Source: an uncultured Myxococcales bacterium (GTDB lineage: Bacteria > Myxococcota_A > Polyangia > Nannocystales > Nannocystaceae). Taken from it: a DNA stretch of 36,561 bases. The stretch spans positions 20,812-57,372 of the forward strand of contig CADEGN010000009.1 of NCBI GenBank assembly GCA_902826865.1, in the 5' to 3' direction. The notes beneath the pieces were generated by a model. That model did not search any database, was not told the origin of the DNA, and saw only the letters and a list, made by a program, of their open reading frames with translations. A program made the position numbers and the translations under genes. Of the stretch, positions 1 through 8,320 are shown one piece after another. Position 1 is the first letter of the stretch. Every line of letters begins with the position of its first letter.

Positions 1-97
1 CCTCCCACGGACGGGTTTTCGGTCCCAAGGACGAGGTCACCCCCTCCCACGGACGGGTTTTCGGTCCCAAGGACGAGGTCACCCCCTCCCACGGACG
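1..97. repeat. 42-bp direct tandem repeat, about 2.3 copies
   Basis: The unit beginning CCTCCCACGGACGGG occurs at 1 and 43 and starts again at 85, an exact 42-bp period. The third copy decays after about 13 bases, and weaker CCTCCCATGGACGGG-like pieces continue to about 150. The array runs off the left edge, so its full copy number is unknown. No protein-coding frame is convincing here. It lies just upstream of an IS21-like end and may be part of a transposon end or an unrelated satellite. Confidence 0.85.
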
Positions 98-310
98 CCT
101 TTTCCCCTCCCATGGACGGGCTTCGGACGTCCATGGACGGCCAAGCTCCCTGCCCGTTGAACACGCCGTCGCGATCGATCGATCACCAAACGGGCGTCCG
201 ATCGTCACCTTCCGATCACGGGAGGCCGAGTTCACCTGGCAGCGCACGTCGCAGGCGCTCAGCATTCTTCTGCTTGTCGAGGGGGAGCAAGGTGGCCAGA
301 CGTGTCAGTT

Positions 311-460
311 CCCACGAACATGATCCTCCCGCGAGAGGGAATTCTCGCGCACATGATCCAGCCCTCGGCCAGGGAATTCTCGCGAACATGATCCACCCTC
401 GGGTGGGGAATTCTCGCGAACATGATCCAGCCCTGACCGGGAATTCCCAGAAACATGGCC
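311..460. repeat. Array of about 34-bp repeats, likely IS21-type multi-site transposon end
   Basis: A core reading GGGAATTCTCGCG followed by AACATGATCC recurs with GAATTC at 339, 374, 408 and 441 (spacing 35, 34 and 33 bp). Repeats are separated by short 10-12 bp variable inserts, some self-complementary. The last copy is diverged. IS21-family elements are known to carry several transposase-binding repeats inside their ends, and an istA-like reading frame starts 78 bp downstream, so an IS end is the best reading. The variable inserts are far too short for CRISPR spacers. Confidence 0.7.
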
Positions 461-538
461 CAGCGCCTGCGATCGAGCGGGGGATGAGCCAGCCCGGAGC
501 CGTGTCCAGCATCGTCGCGACCGAAGGAGGTCGCGGAG

Positions 539-840
539 ATGGCGTACCAGGAGCACGGCATGCAGGAGATCCTCGAAGTTTTGCGGCGGGCCCACCTCGG
601 TCACGCGAAGGCGACGATCGCTCGCGTCACCGGACGCGGTCGGCGGACGGTGCGGCGCTGGCTCGAAGTCGCTGCTGAACTCGGATGGACGGCGAGCACC
701 GAGCCTGACGAAGCGCTGGCGGTCGCGGTGCTCGAGCGTTGTCGGCCCGGGCGCCCGAGCGAAGCCGGTGAGACCGCAGAGTTGCTCGCGCGCCATCGCG
801 ACAAGCTACTCGTGTGGCTGCGCCCAACCGAGGAGTACCA
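539..840 (+). pseudogene. istA: IS21-family transposase IstA, N-terminal fragment
   Basis: The start is supported by a strong AGGAGGT ribosome site 8 bases upstream. The first roughly 95 residues read as the N-terminal DNA-binding part of an IS21-type IstA: a helix-turn-helix segment (ATIARVTGRGRRTVRRWLE) and then a PGRPSEAGETAELL segment. After about residue 95 family resemblance stops, and the frame runs on into unrelated sequence up to 1117. The DDE catalytic domain is entirely absent, and no istB partner follows. With the repeat array just upstream, this is the left remnant of an IS21-like element that was cut off and joined to a recombinase fragment. It cannot encode an active transposase. 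Confidence 0.65.
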
Positions 841-881
841 CCGCCGCGTGCACGGCGAGACCGGTGCGACACCGAACGGGG

Positions 882-1113
882 CGGGTATCGCAGCTCGTAG
901 CCCAGGCGATGGATCGAGCTGGCGTAAAGCTCCAGCAGGTTGCATCGCATGCGTTTCGGCATGGCTTCGCCACGCGGCTCGTCCGCAACGGCGTGGCGCT
1001 CGACACCATCGCGGACTGCCTCGGCCACGCCAGCAGTGCCACGACCTTCATCTACACAAAGCTGGCGCTCGAGGACCTGTGGTCGGTGGCGCTCGACGAT
1101 CTCGCCCGGCCTC
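882..1113 (+). pseudogene. Tyrosine recombinase/phage-type integrase, C-terminal fragment
   Basis: In the third forward frame about 77 residues carry the C-terminal catalytic signature of tyrosine recombinases. There is a His-x-x-Arg motif (HAFRHGFATRL), then LGHASSATTFIYTKL, which holds the late His and the nucleophilic Tyr. The upstream part with the first catalytic Arg and the DNA-binding domain is missing, and the reading frame upstream is not coding-like. The fragment therefore marks a lost integrase. It abuts the istA stub at about 845-880, suggesting successive insertion and deletion. Sequence beyond 1113 is antisense to the next gene. Confidence 0.7.
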
Positions 1114-1119
1114 TTGACC

Positions 1120-1656
1120 TCAGCCTCGGAATCCAGTCATCGCAAGCACGAGGTTTGCTCTGTATTTCTTGTCCTTTTCTGCGAAGCCGGCGCAGCCCTT
1201 TGGGACGTTCAGGTGGAGGAACCACTCTGCATAGTCGCCTTCCTCTTCCGAGCCCGCGAACAGCTTGAATCGGATCTCTTCCTCTCGCAGCTTTCGAGGA
1301 TCGCCGTGGGTGGCGAAGCTCGTGAAGGGCACCTGCTCCGCCATCACGAGTCCTGCCTTTTTCATGCCCCAGCTTGCGGCTACGCAACCTAGCCAGTGAT
1401 CAGTTGGAGCCCCATCGGAGAGAAGCAGGACCCCACCTTCTTGGAAGGCGGTGTTGTCCGGCCTCTCGTTCACGAACCCTGGGCGTAGTCCGGGCGCGAG
1501 CATGATCTTGAAACTGATCTCTTTGCCCTGATGTGTTCCCGACGCGAAGAGGCCAAGCCATCCGCGATCGGTAGGTACCAACTTCTCAAGTGGGACGATG
1601 AAATCGACCAGGCCGTCTTGCCCGCCTGTAACGACAATTGGAGTGGAACCCGCCAT
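1120..1656 (-). CDS. Hypothetical 178-residue soluble protein
   Basis: I do not recognise the family. The gene has a good AGGAG ribosome site six bases before its ATG and is intact. The protein has no signal peptide or membrane segment and looks beta-rich. Two stretches look like an internal repeat: around residues 33-52 (GLFASGTHQGKEISFKIML) and 111-134 (an FTSFATHGDP stretch ending IRFKLF). By eye the base composition is less GC-rich than the surrounding genes, and the gene sits between recombinase and transposase remnants. It was therefore probably imported as cargo. Function is unknown. Confidence 0.7.
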   Translation of the reverse strand: MAGSTPIVVTGGQDGLVDFIVPLEKLVPTDRGWLGLFASGTHQGKEISFKIMLAPGLRPGFVNERPDNTAFQEGGVLLLSDGAPTDHWLGCVAASWGMKKAGLVMAEQVPFTSFATHGDPRKLREEEIRFKLFAGSEEEGDYAEWFLHLNVPKGCAGFAEKDKKYRANLVLAMTGFRG

Positions 1657-1774
1657 CGTGATCTCCTGGGCTGCGCGACCTCGCGCCGTCGGTGCCCGGT
1701 CAGTGCCTCGATTTATGCCGAGTCCGCTCGAATATCTTGCACAAATTTCAACTGCTTGGAAGGGCCACTCGGCA

Positions 1775-2521
1775 TTACGTCCTACTCTGGATTTCGCGCG
1801 GCAGACCCCGCTTTTGAGAGGCCTGGGACAGGCCGTGGACCAGGGCCTCGGTGTCTTCTTGCAGATACCACTGCAGGTGGCAGCACAGCCGCGAGTAGTC
1901 GTCGAGGATCCCGCACAGCTGCGGCACGCACAGTTCCCCGGATGCGGTCGTCACTTTGCGCCGGCACGCATGAAAATCGAAGTGCCACAGCGCGTCGGCA
2001 TGACTGACCTCGTATGAGCGCCGCTCGCGGGCCACGAAGCCCGGCTCGCGCTCGTGTCGCTTCACGCGATGGCGCAAGAGTCCCTCGCGCTTCATGAAGC
2101 GGCACACCGTCGAGTACGTCGGCAGCACCCCCAGCGCCGGGTTCTGCCGGCCGAGTACGACCAAGTTGTCGTACACCAGCCGAAACGTCCAGCGCGGGTG
2201 CTGGCGCCGGAGTAGCCGCAATTGCTCGGCCACAGCTTCGCTCACGCTCGGGTGGGTGCCCGCGTGTTTGGGCACCTTGCGCGCGAGCGCATCGAATGGA
2301 TTTTGCTCGTTGCGCGCAAGGTAAAACCATCGCTCGATGGTCTTGCTCGAGAACCGGATCGACTCGCCCGTGGTCGGGTGTGGCCACGTCCGTGCGGCGA
2401 GCTGGTCGATCGCCTGCTTCAACTCCCCCGAGCTGGGTGGCGCGCCCAACAGCGGGCCGACGATCGCCAGGCGCAATCGTGCCCAGCGCACGCGCATCGG
2501 CGTGCTCGATGGTTCCGACAT
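1775..2521 (-). pseudogene. DDE transposase/integrase-core protein, C-terminally truncated
   Basis: This is a transposase with an rve-type integrase core. The likely ATG at 2521 has a GAGG site eight bases upstream; the frame is open further to 2590. Visible parts are a helix-turn-helix region (SSKTIERWFYLARNE, HPRWTFRLVYDNL) and the core start (DALWHFDFHACRR, then GILDDYSRLCCHLQW). Similarity stops at KRGLPRE, just where the family continues into the second catalytic Asp (a TDNG-like motif). The frame ends a few codons later at 1775. Only the first catalytic Asp remains, so the protein is inactive. It lies downstream of the zinc-ribbon protein in the same direction, matching a two-gene mobile element whose end was deleted. 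Confidence 0.75.
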
Positions 2522-2636
2522 CGATGGACCTCGGCGACGGCCTTCACACGGTGCGGGAGGATCCCGCCCTCGGCCATCACTGGTCTCCAAGCTGACGGAG
2601 GTCGCGAATTCGGCAATGCGCCATCTTTTGCGTGCG

Positions 2637-3254
2637 TCAGCCCTCCCTCGAAAAACACGCGGCGGCGAACGCGGCCGGCGTCGTCAGCGGGGCCAGGCAC
2701 AGACTGCAGGCGTGCAGTGCCGGCTCCGCCTCGGCCGCGGCCGTCGATGCTCTCACCGCCGGCAACCACCGCGATACGAGGCTCAGCGGCAGCGCGCGAT
2801 CGTCAGGAGGCGGTGGAACGAGTCTCGCCCGCTGCGTTCGCCATCCTGCCGTCTGCGGCACGTCGCCCCTCCACCATGCCCGCCAACGACGTAGCGTCCG
2901 GGTTGCGATCCCGCATGCTCGGCTCGCTGCTGCGAGCGTGCCGTGCAGCTGCGCGACCACGCTCGCCCACACCACCACCGCCTCGAGGTAGACCTTCCGG
3001 CCCAGGAATCGCAACGACGGCGGCAGCGTCCGTTTGCGGCAACCCGCTCGGCTGCAGCACAGGCTGAAGCGGCGCCTCAGAGCCTCGCCCGCCGCCCCGA
3101 TCTCCCCACCTCGCGGCTTGCGGAGGTAGTCACCGCGGTGCAGCCGACCCCCGCAGTGCCGGCATCCGAGCTCCGCGATCGCTCGCGCCGCTCGCTCGTC
3201 CAGCTCGCTCAGTTTCGCGAAAAATTCTGCACTCAGCCCTCCCTCGGGCACCAT
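2637..3254 (-). CDS. Zinc-ribbon/HTH accessory protein of the transposase element (DUF6431-like)
   Basis: The 205-residue protein has an N-terminal zinc-binding pattern (CRHCGGRLHRGDYLRKPRG, then CCSRAGCRKRT) at about residues 31-85. A helix-turn-helix-like stretch follows (ASRACGIATRTLRRWRAWW, about 129-150). This matches my recollection of small zinc-ribbon proteins encoded beside rve-type transposases in myxobacteria (DUF6431 family); the family name is from memory. It lies directly upstream of the truncated transposase on the same strand. The C-terminus is Ala-rich and less conserved-looking. A DNA-targeting role is inferred. The frame is intact, but its partner is dead. Confidence 0.55.
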   Translation of the reverse strand: MVPEGGLSAEFFAKLSELDERAARAIAELGCRHCGGRLHRGDYLRKPRGGEIGAAGEALRRRFSLCCSRAGCRKRTLPPSLRFLGRKVYLEAVVVWASVVAQLHGTLAAASRACGIATRTLRRWRAWWRGDVPQTAGWRTQRARLVPPPPDDRALPLSLVSRWLPAVRASTAAAEAEPALHACSLCLAPLTTPAAFAAACFSREG

Positions 3255-3304
3255 CGTCGTCCTCCGATCCGCTTCCGGAGCACGAGCCCTCTCCGGCGAC
3301 TTTT

Positions 3305-3352
3305 CGCAAGTTTCTGGAGGGGGCGTCGTGTTTCACCCTCACAAAACTTGCG
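3305..3352. repeat. Short inverted repeat upstream of the transposase element
   Basis: CGCAAGTTT at 3305-3313 is mirrored by AAACTTGCG at 3344-3352, with 30 bases between. It lies about 50 bases upstream of the zinc-ribbon gene start, where a transposon end or operator would be expected. The rest of 3255-3569 shows no convincing gene. Function as a transposase-binding site is a guess. Confidence 0.4.
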
Positions 3353-3569
3353 CCGATCCGCAGCCGCGACCCTCAACCTTCTCGCTGCTGCTCAAGCGGG
3401 CAAAACGCTCGTTGGGGTGGACAGAGGAACACTCGCCACCGCGGACTTCACGGCTCCTCCCGCGCTCGCCACGGACGAACGCGTCGTGCTCGGGAACGCG
3501 GCAGTCGTCCACCGCGTTCACTGTCGGTGAAGGGATCCGAACGTCATCGCCCGCGACTACCCAGCGCGA

Positions 3570-4499
3570 ATGCACTCGAACCTCATCGACACCGTCGCCG
3601 CTCGCACGCTCGCTGTACTGTTGCAGGTGCCGACCTCGACGACGGCGTCTCCAGACGATCGGCTCGTCTCGAACTCTTCGTCAGCGTCCGAGAACGTCGA
3701 GGACCACGCCGGAGGTGAACCGCCTCCGACGAGCGACGCTCGACCACCGGCGCCGGCGAATGCTGATACGGCGGCGGGCAATGCCGCTTCGTCGCGACCG
3801 AGCGCGTCGGTTGCACCGACCGCCGGCGTTGCCGCTTCATCTCTGCCGATCGGCTCCGCTGCGACGACCTCCAGCAAACCGCCCGAGCTTCGCCCGCTCA
3901 GCGGCCGAGGCGTGCGTATTGCGGGTGCTGCGGCGGCGATCGGCGCGGTGAGTGCTCGAGTCATCGGCCTTGGATACGGCATCGCCGAGATCGTCGCCGA
4001 CCCAGGGCCGCGAGCGTCATCTTGCGCATGGGATGACGTGAGCGACGAGTGTCCCCGTCGCGACTTCATGCCGCAGATCTGGGGATTTCAAGCCGTCTCC
4101 GCGATGGCGGCGGGGGCAGCCATCCCGCTGCTCGCCGTGGGCTACGGGCGCCTTGGCCAAAACGCTGCGTACGACGAAATCCGCCACGGCAAGGTCTCGC
4201 GCCGACGTGTGCGCGGGACGCTCGGTTGGAGCCTCTTGGGTGCGGGCGCGGCGGTATTTCTGCTGACTCGGATCTCGTTTCAACCGGGCGACGCGTTGTG
4301 GGATAGCCATCGGTACTACCCGCTGCAGCGCGACCTCGGGTTCTTTGCTGCGATGGCATTGGCGGTACCGGGCGCCATCCTCGGAGGATACAGCAGCGGC
4401 GTCGCGCTCACGCGTCGACGCCTGCGCAAGTCGATCGTCAGGGTGACTCCGAGCTTGGGTGGCACACAGGCCGGCATCACGGTCTCGGGGCGATTCTGA
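3570..4499 (+). CDS. Hypothetical integral membrane protein with Ala/Ser/Pro-rich N-terminal region
   Basis: The 309-residue protein has a roughly 105-residue low-complexity Ala/Ser/Pro/Thr N-terminal part. About four hydrophobic segments follow, near residues 112-135, 170-195, 215-235 and 250-275. The C-terminal tail is beta-like and ends GITVSGRF. I do not recognise a named family. The ending resembles the C-termini of myxobacterial envelope proteins of similar layout, which is only a recollection. A decayed copy of the same 3-prime end lies 380 bp downstream. The start could lie elsewhere, since the N-terminal 20 residues are only weakly signal-like and no strong ribosome site decides it. 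Confidence 0.6.
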   Translation: MHSNLIDTVAARTLAVLLQVPTSTTASPDDRLVSNSSSASENVEDHAGGEPPPTSDARPPAPANADTAAGNAASSRPSASVAPTAGVAASSLPIGSAATTSSKPPELRPLSGRGVRIAGAAAAIGAVSARVIGLGYGIAEIVADPGPRASSCAWDDVSDECPRRDFMPQIWGFQAVSAMAAGAAIPLLAVGYGRLGQNAAYDEIRHGKVSRRRVRGTLGWSLLGAGAAVFLLTRISFQPGDALWDSHRYYPLQRDLGFFAAMALAVPGAILGGYSSGVALTRRRLRKSIVRVTPSLGGTQAGITVSGRF

Positions 4500-4801
4500 G
4501 GATGGTCCCCGCCTCGCGAGGCTGCAACGAACTGTGTACGGATTTGCGGTTGGGGTCTGAACCGCCCCGAGTGTCCCGGAGGGTCGAAAAGATGGGGGAC
4601 TCGGAGGAATGGGAGCGGCAAAGAAGAGGTACTCGCTTTTCCTCGACGCTCAGCTTCATAGGGATCTTCCACAGCATCGTGAGTGACCTCGCTCGCCAAA
4701 CCAGATCACACCCCTCCGATCCTGTCGATCCCCCTCCACCTAAGCGGATCGTCTCTGTAGGTCTACGAGGCTACAGCGCAGGCTTCGCGCATAGTCGTCA
4801 C

Positions 4802-4879
4802 ATGGGCAAGCTGTCGCCGAGGGTGGGCCCCAGCGTCGACAGGGGACATTCCGGCTTCACGCGGTCGGGGCGATTCTGA
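4802..4879 (+). pseudogene. C-terminal remnant of a tandem paralog of the preceding membrane protein
   Basis: The 18-base string TCGGGGCGATTCTGAGGA occurs at 4485-4502, over the stop of the membrane protein, and again at 4865-4882. Flanking codons agree loosely: SPRVGPSVDRGHSGFTRSGRF-stop here against a TPSLGG-to-SGRF-stop ending upstream. Both end in SGRF and a TGA in the same relative frame. This looks like the last piece of a tandemly duplicated gene whose body was deleted. The rest of 4500-4955 contains nothing I can support as a gene. Confidence 0.5.
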
Positions 4880-4955
4880 GGACCCGACGCCACCTCGGGC
4901 TGGCCGATTGTCCGCACGTGGATCCAAGTCTCAGCAGGGCGGACTACCCGATGCG

Positions 4956-6119
4956 ATGCCGACGTGCCCATCGACCTACCGCGCTCTCATGTTTGGCTTT
5001 CTGCTCGCCGCGGGATGTGGCGATGAAGCCGACTACGCTGAGTTCGCTGCCGAACTTGATGAGTTGGAGGATGAGATCCGGTCGACGTGCGGCGTGGTGC
5101 TTCCGGATCCAGAGGAATTCGGCTACTGGCAGAACTACAACTGGCAGTTCTCTGATCTTGACCGCTGCGACTGGTTCCACCCGCTGAGGGGCCAACGATG
5201 CCGAGAGGCGACGGCGGCGGCACGCGATACGGTTGCCGAAGACCCGACAGCTTGCGAAGCGTGGAAGTCGTACTACAACCCATTTCCAGAATGCGACTGG
5301 TCGTATCTGACGCGTACGCGCGACAAACATTGCGAAGACGAAACGCCAAGTCTCGGCCGGCCCCTTCGCGATCACGGCGTGGCCATCGTGGCACCGATTC
5401 TTCGCGACTCCCCGTCCGATCCGTGCGCCGGCGTGCGTGCACGTGCGGCGGCTCGCTGGCGCGAGGCGGCCCAATACGAACACGCTTCCGTGGCAAGCTT
5501 CGTTCGCGCCGCCCGGGAGCTGGCCGCCCTCGGAGCTCCGAATGAACTCGTCCGCCGTTGCCGCGAGGCGGCGCTCGACGAAGATCGGCACGCTCGAGTG
5601 TCGTTGGCGATCGCAGCCTCCCTTAGCGGCGCCGGCCTCCGGTTCGGGGCGTTGGCGCCGATCGACGACAGCCTCAGGACCCTACGAACCGTCGCGCTCG
5701 AGACGCTCGTCGACGGCTGTTGGGGTGAAGCAACTGCGGCTGTGCTCGCGCGCATCGGTGCATCGCGGGCCGAGCCACGGATCGCGACGGCGCTCGTCAC
5801 CATCGCCTCCGAGGAAACCAAGCATGCCGAGCTCGCGTGGGCCACCATTCGGTGGGCCACCGATCACGACCCCGGACTGATGGCGGTGTTGCTCGAAACC
5901 GTCGATGCGCACCGCGCCATGGTGCGGGTCGTGGGCACGCGGATGACCGCGGCAGCCGACCGTGGGCTCGGCCGCTGGGGCCTACTCGGCACCCATGAGA
6001 TGGAGTCGATCAAACGCGACATGTTGGAGCGAGTGGTGACCCCAGTGCTGCACGAGATCGCCGCGCGTACGGGCGCCGGCGCGCTGGCGCCCGTGCGAAG
6101 GGCCGCGGCCTCCTCGTGA
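4956..6119 (+). CDS. Ferritin-like diiron-fold lipoprotein with Cys-rich N-terminal domain
   Basis: I chose the ATG at 4956 because it gives a short lipoprotein signal ending LLAAGC (Cys21); ATG 4989 is an alternative. Residues about 45-127 are Cys-rich and contain a loose internal repeat: RCDWFHPLRGQRC near 70-82 and ECDWSYLTRTRDKHC near 112-126. Residues about 160-340 form a helical ferritin-like domain with a full diiron ligand set: E175 (QYEHAS), E209-x-x-H212 (DEDRH), E258 (GEAT) and E287-x-x-H290 (EETKH). Such four-helix domains bind two metal ions in oxidases, rubrerythrins and related enzymes; the substrate here is unknown. An outer-membrane or periplasmic anchor is inferred from the lipobox. 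No operon partner is evident. Confidence 0.75.
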   Translation: MPTCPSTYRALMFGFLLAAGCGDEADYAEFAAELDELEDEIRSTCGVVLPDPEEFGYWQNYNWQFSDLDRCDWFHPLRGQRCREATAAARDTVAEDPTACEAWKSYYNPFPECDWSYLTRTRDKHCEDETPSLGRPLRDHGVAIVAPILRDSPSDPCAGVRARAAARWREAAQYEHASVASFVRAARELAALGAPNELVRRCREAALDEDRHARVSLAIAASLSGAGLRFGALAPIDDSLRTLRTVALETLVDGCWGEATAAVLARIGASRAEPRIATALVTIASEETKHAELAWATIRWATDHDPGLMAVLLETVDAHRAMVRVVGTRMTAAADRGLGRWGLLGTHEMESIKRDMLERVVTPVLHEIAARTGAGALAPVRRAAASS

Positions 6120-6338
6120 TGGCGCCCCGGCTCGGCGTCACAGCCGGCCCTTCGCGAACTCCTGCCCCACGCGATCTGAGAGCGCCGCAACTTCGTGTTC
6201 GACGCGGTCACGGTGTATCCGCGCACGTGGCTCGAGCACTGGGTGATTTGCATCGCACGCTCGAGCCCCCCGATGCCGGTCCCACCAGGCCTGCCAGACC
6301 TCCGAACCCGAAGGCTGACGAGGCCAGGTGGAGAGCGA
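6120..6338. other. Intergenic stretch, no firm gene
   Basis: No complete gene is supported. On the minus strand about 35 codons ending at a TGA near 6140 read like a soluble protein tail (VAALSDRVGQEFAKGRL). They have no start and may be a further gene remnant. Confidence 0.3.
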
Positions 6339-6680
6339 TCACGGGAGCGTTCCGCCCACCGTCGTGATCTCGTCAATCCACACCCCGTCTGAGCCCACGT
6401 TCACACTACCGTTTTTGTAGTAGGTCCAGTTCAGGACATGGAGGCCGCCGCGACCGAGTAGCTCTTTTGCGACCAGGGGACGCTGCCCGACCACCCGGGG
6501 CCTTGCTGCCGGGTGTCGATGTAGAAGCGCAGGAAGTCGAAGCTCGGCTCGCTGCTGCCGCGGTACGAGAAGCCGACACTGCCGGGTTGCACGAAGTTGA
6601 GCGTCACCTGGAGGTTGGTCGCCTGATTGTGGCTGATCGTGCCGCTCGCGGCGTTGGTGCAGATCGGTTCGCAGTCGGGA
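6339..6680 (-). pseudogene. C-terminal domain of a secreted surface protein, broken by a one-base deletion
   Basis: Reading leftward, the frame gives a beta-domain beginning near PICTNAASGTISHNQ, then FSYRGSSEPSFDFLRFYID, WSGSVPWSQKSYSVAA, and stops early at 6431. Dropping one base at about 6445-6450 restores the continuation: GLHVLNWTYYKNGSVNVG, then SDGVWIDEITTVGGTLP and a TGA at 6339. This domain layout (SEPSFDxLRFYID, WSGxVPW, a Tyr-Lys-(D/N)G turn, and a final WIDxI strand) is, from memory, a recurring C-terminal adhesion-type domain in secreted proteobacterial proteins. The 5-prime part of the gene is gone; sequence from about 6690 to 6990 shows no matching N-terminal domain. The fragment is thus doubly defective. 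Confidence 0.6.
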
Positions 6681-6993
6681 CGTTTTGGTGTTGGCCTGGC
6701 GGAGGTGCGAAGGCCAACGAGCCGAAGAGGAACCGATGGGGCTCGAGCTGACGAGGCCGAGGACCGGACGAACCGACGCAGCGCCCGATGCGAGCTGCGC
6801 GGCGCTCCCGGCGGGATCGTGCTGCGCTTCGGATCGCGCGCGCGCGTTCGTGCGCGGATCGAGTATCGTCGATGCCGTGCCGCGACGATTCGCGGTAAGA
6901 GATTCGGCCGGGTCGAGCGCGCACGGTCGCGCGCCCGCCCGGCCGAGCAGCTGATGCGACGGTGATCAGAAGGGCAGCGGGGCATCTCTGCGC

Positions 6994-7042
6994 CCAACCC
7001 GCGGGCCAGTGGCCAACCCGCGGGCCAGTGGCCAACCCGCGG
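6994..7042. repeat. 19-bp tandem repeat, 2.6 copies
   Basis: The unit CCAACCCGCGGGCCAGTGG starts at 6994, 7013 and 7032 with an exact 19-bp period; the third copy is partial. Each unit contains the palindrome CCCGCGGG. It lies downstream of the DUF389 pseudogene and upstream, on the same strand, of the surface-protein remnant. It may be a terminator-like or binding-site cluster; no function can be assigned. Confidence 0.8.
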
Positions 7043-7134
7043 ACCTCGACCAGTCCATCCTTCCCGAGCGTGGCGCGACCGGTGGCCGGCGTCTGACCGG
7101 GTTGAATGTCGACAGTATGCGCCCCGTTCGCAGT

Positions 7135-8126
7135 CTATTTGGGAATGCCCGCATGCGTCAGGATGGGCACGATTTCCACCGCGACGTCGATCCTCATCGA
7201 CGTCGCCGCAAGAACGCTGGACGCGATCGTCCCGGCCAGGTGTTCAGGGACCACGCCTCGAACCTCACGGCGAAGGAGCACATCGACTCGCGCCTCGTTC
7301 TCGTTCAGCAACGTCACGTCGATGATGCTGCCAACCGAAATGAAGCCAGGAACGCCGGCGATGGTCGCCGACGTCACCTCACGGATCTTCTTCTCCACCT
7401 CCAGATAGCGGCGGCGAACGCCGCGGATCGCCAGAATCGACAGGCTACCGATTACATCGATGCCCACGAGGTTGACGACCAACAGCATGAACGCATTGGT
7501 ACTGTTGGTCGGGGTTTCGAGCACGTAGGCAATCCCCATAACTGCGGCCGGCGGAAGCAAGGAAATCGCAATCTCCACACCGATAACAGCGTCAAGCACC
7601 TGCCCCCACGGGGTATCCAGTGTGGTGCTCGGTTGGGTGATAAGGGCCAGGGATGCCACCGCGCCCGCGGACACGGCGATGATCGCACTCAGGGCGACGG
7701 CTCGCCCGTCCGGCATGGCGCGAAGCAATATTTCGTGGGTAATCGACAGGTCGCCGACGGTTGCTTGGAGCAACAAAACGTGATGAGGATCGCGACGCCT
7801 GCGCCGACTCCGAGGAGTCCAAGAACTTGCTTTGCCAGGCCAGCGGCGAAGACCTTCCAGTTGCGAAACAAGAGCCCGATGCACACCGCACGCGACGGCG
7901 CCATGAATGGGGCAACGCACATCGAGCCGATGACCGCTGCAGCGCTGTCGAGCAAGAGCCCGGCGGTTGCCATCGCCGCCGCGGCAACCGCCATCGCCAC
8001 GTATCCGGGTGTGATCGCCGCGCCCGCTGCGGCACGTCGCTCCAGCGTCGTGTAGTAGTTGCGAACTCCCCACACGCCGGACGCGGACGGTTCGCGGTCT
8101 TTAAGATGAACAGGCAACGGCGCCAT
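7135..8126 (-). pseudogene. DUF389-family membrane protein, frameshifted
   Basis: The gene starts at an ATG at 8126 and reads about 117 residues of a polytopic membrane protein (ERRAAAGAAITPGYVAMAV, then VIGSMCVAPFMAPSRAV and GVGAGVAILIT). It then shifts frame at about 7774-7780. A single missing base just before GTTTTG restores VLLLQATVGD and the rest: several membrane helices (AVALSAIIAVSAGAVASLALI, VIGVEIAISLLPPAAVMGIA), a cytoplasmic C-terminal part, and a stop at 7135. The pattern of membrane segments with a conserved (I/V)xGxMxxAPxM motif is typical of DUF389. The function of this family is not established. A second, longer DUF389 gene in this window, also frameshifted, lies at 29174-30983. 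The lesion could be a sequencing error, but it sits among other broken genes. Confidence 0.7.
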
Positions 8127-8238
8127 CGAAGGCTACGGTAGCAGCGCTAGCTGAACGCCTACAAGGACCGGCGATCCATAGGTGTTCCGTCGAGGCGGCC
8201 ATCCTGAACACGCCCGAGATGCTCAGCGACTACTAGAG

Positions 8239-8274
8239 TTCCCCAGTGACGACAACCAGATTTCCCCACGTGAC
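8239..8274. repeat. Paired TTCCCC repeats, probable end of a second IS21-like element
   Basis: TTCCCCAGTGAC at 8239 and TTCCCCACGTGAC at 8262 are spaced 23 bp apart and lie about 50 bp upstream of an istA-like frame. This fits the repeated transposase-binding sites at IS21-family ends. The sequence differs completely from the 311-460 array, so two different elements were present. Confidence 0.5.
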
Positions 8275-8320
8275 AGCGGCGGGATGATCGGCAGGATCGG
8301 GCCTGAAAACGGGGCCCGAC

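Noticed and set aside
311..460. CRISPR-like array
   Set aside because: Variable inserts are only 10-12 bases, repeats contain most of the unit, spacing drifts, and no cas genes are present; an IS end fits better.
6431..6997. Minus-strand frame as a complete 188-residue protein
   Set aside because: The first 110 codons are Arg-rich noise; only the C-terminal domain is real, and it continues past the stop in another frame.
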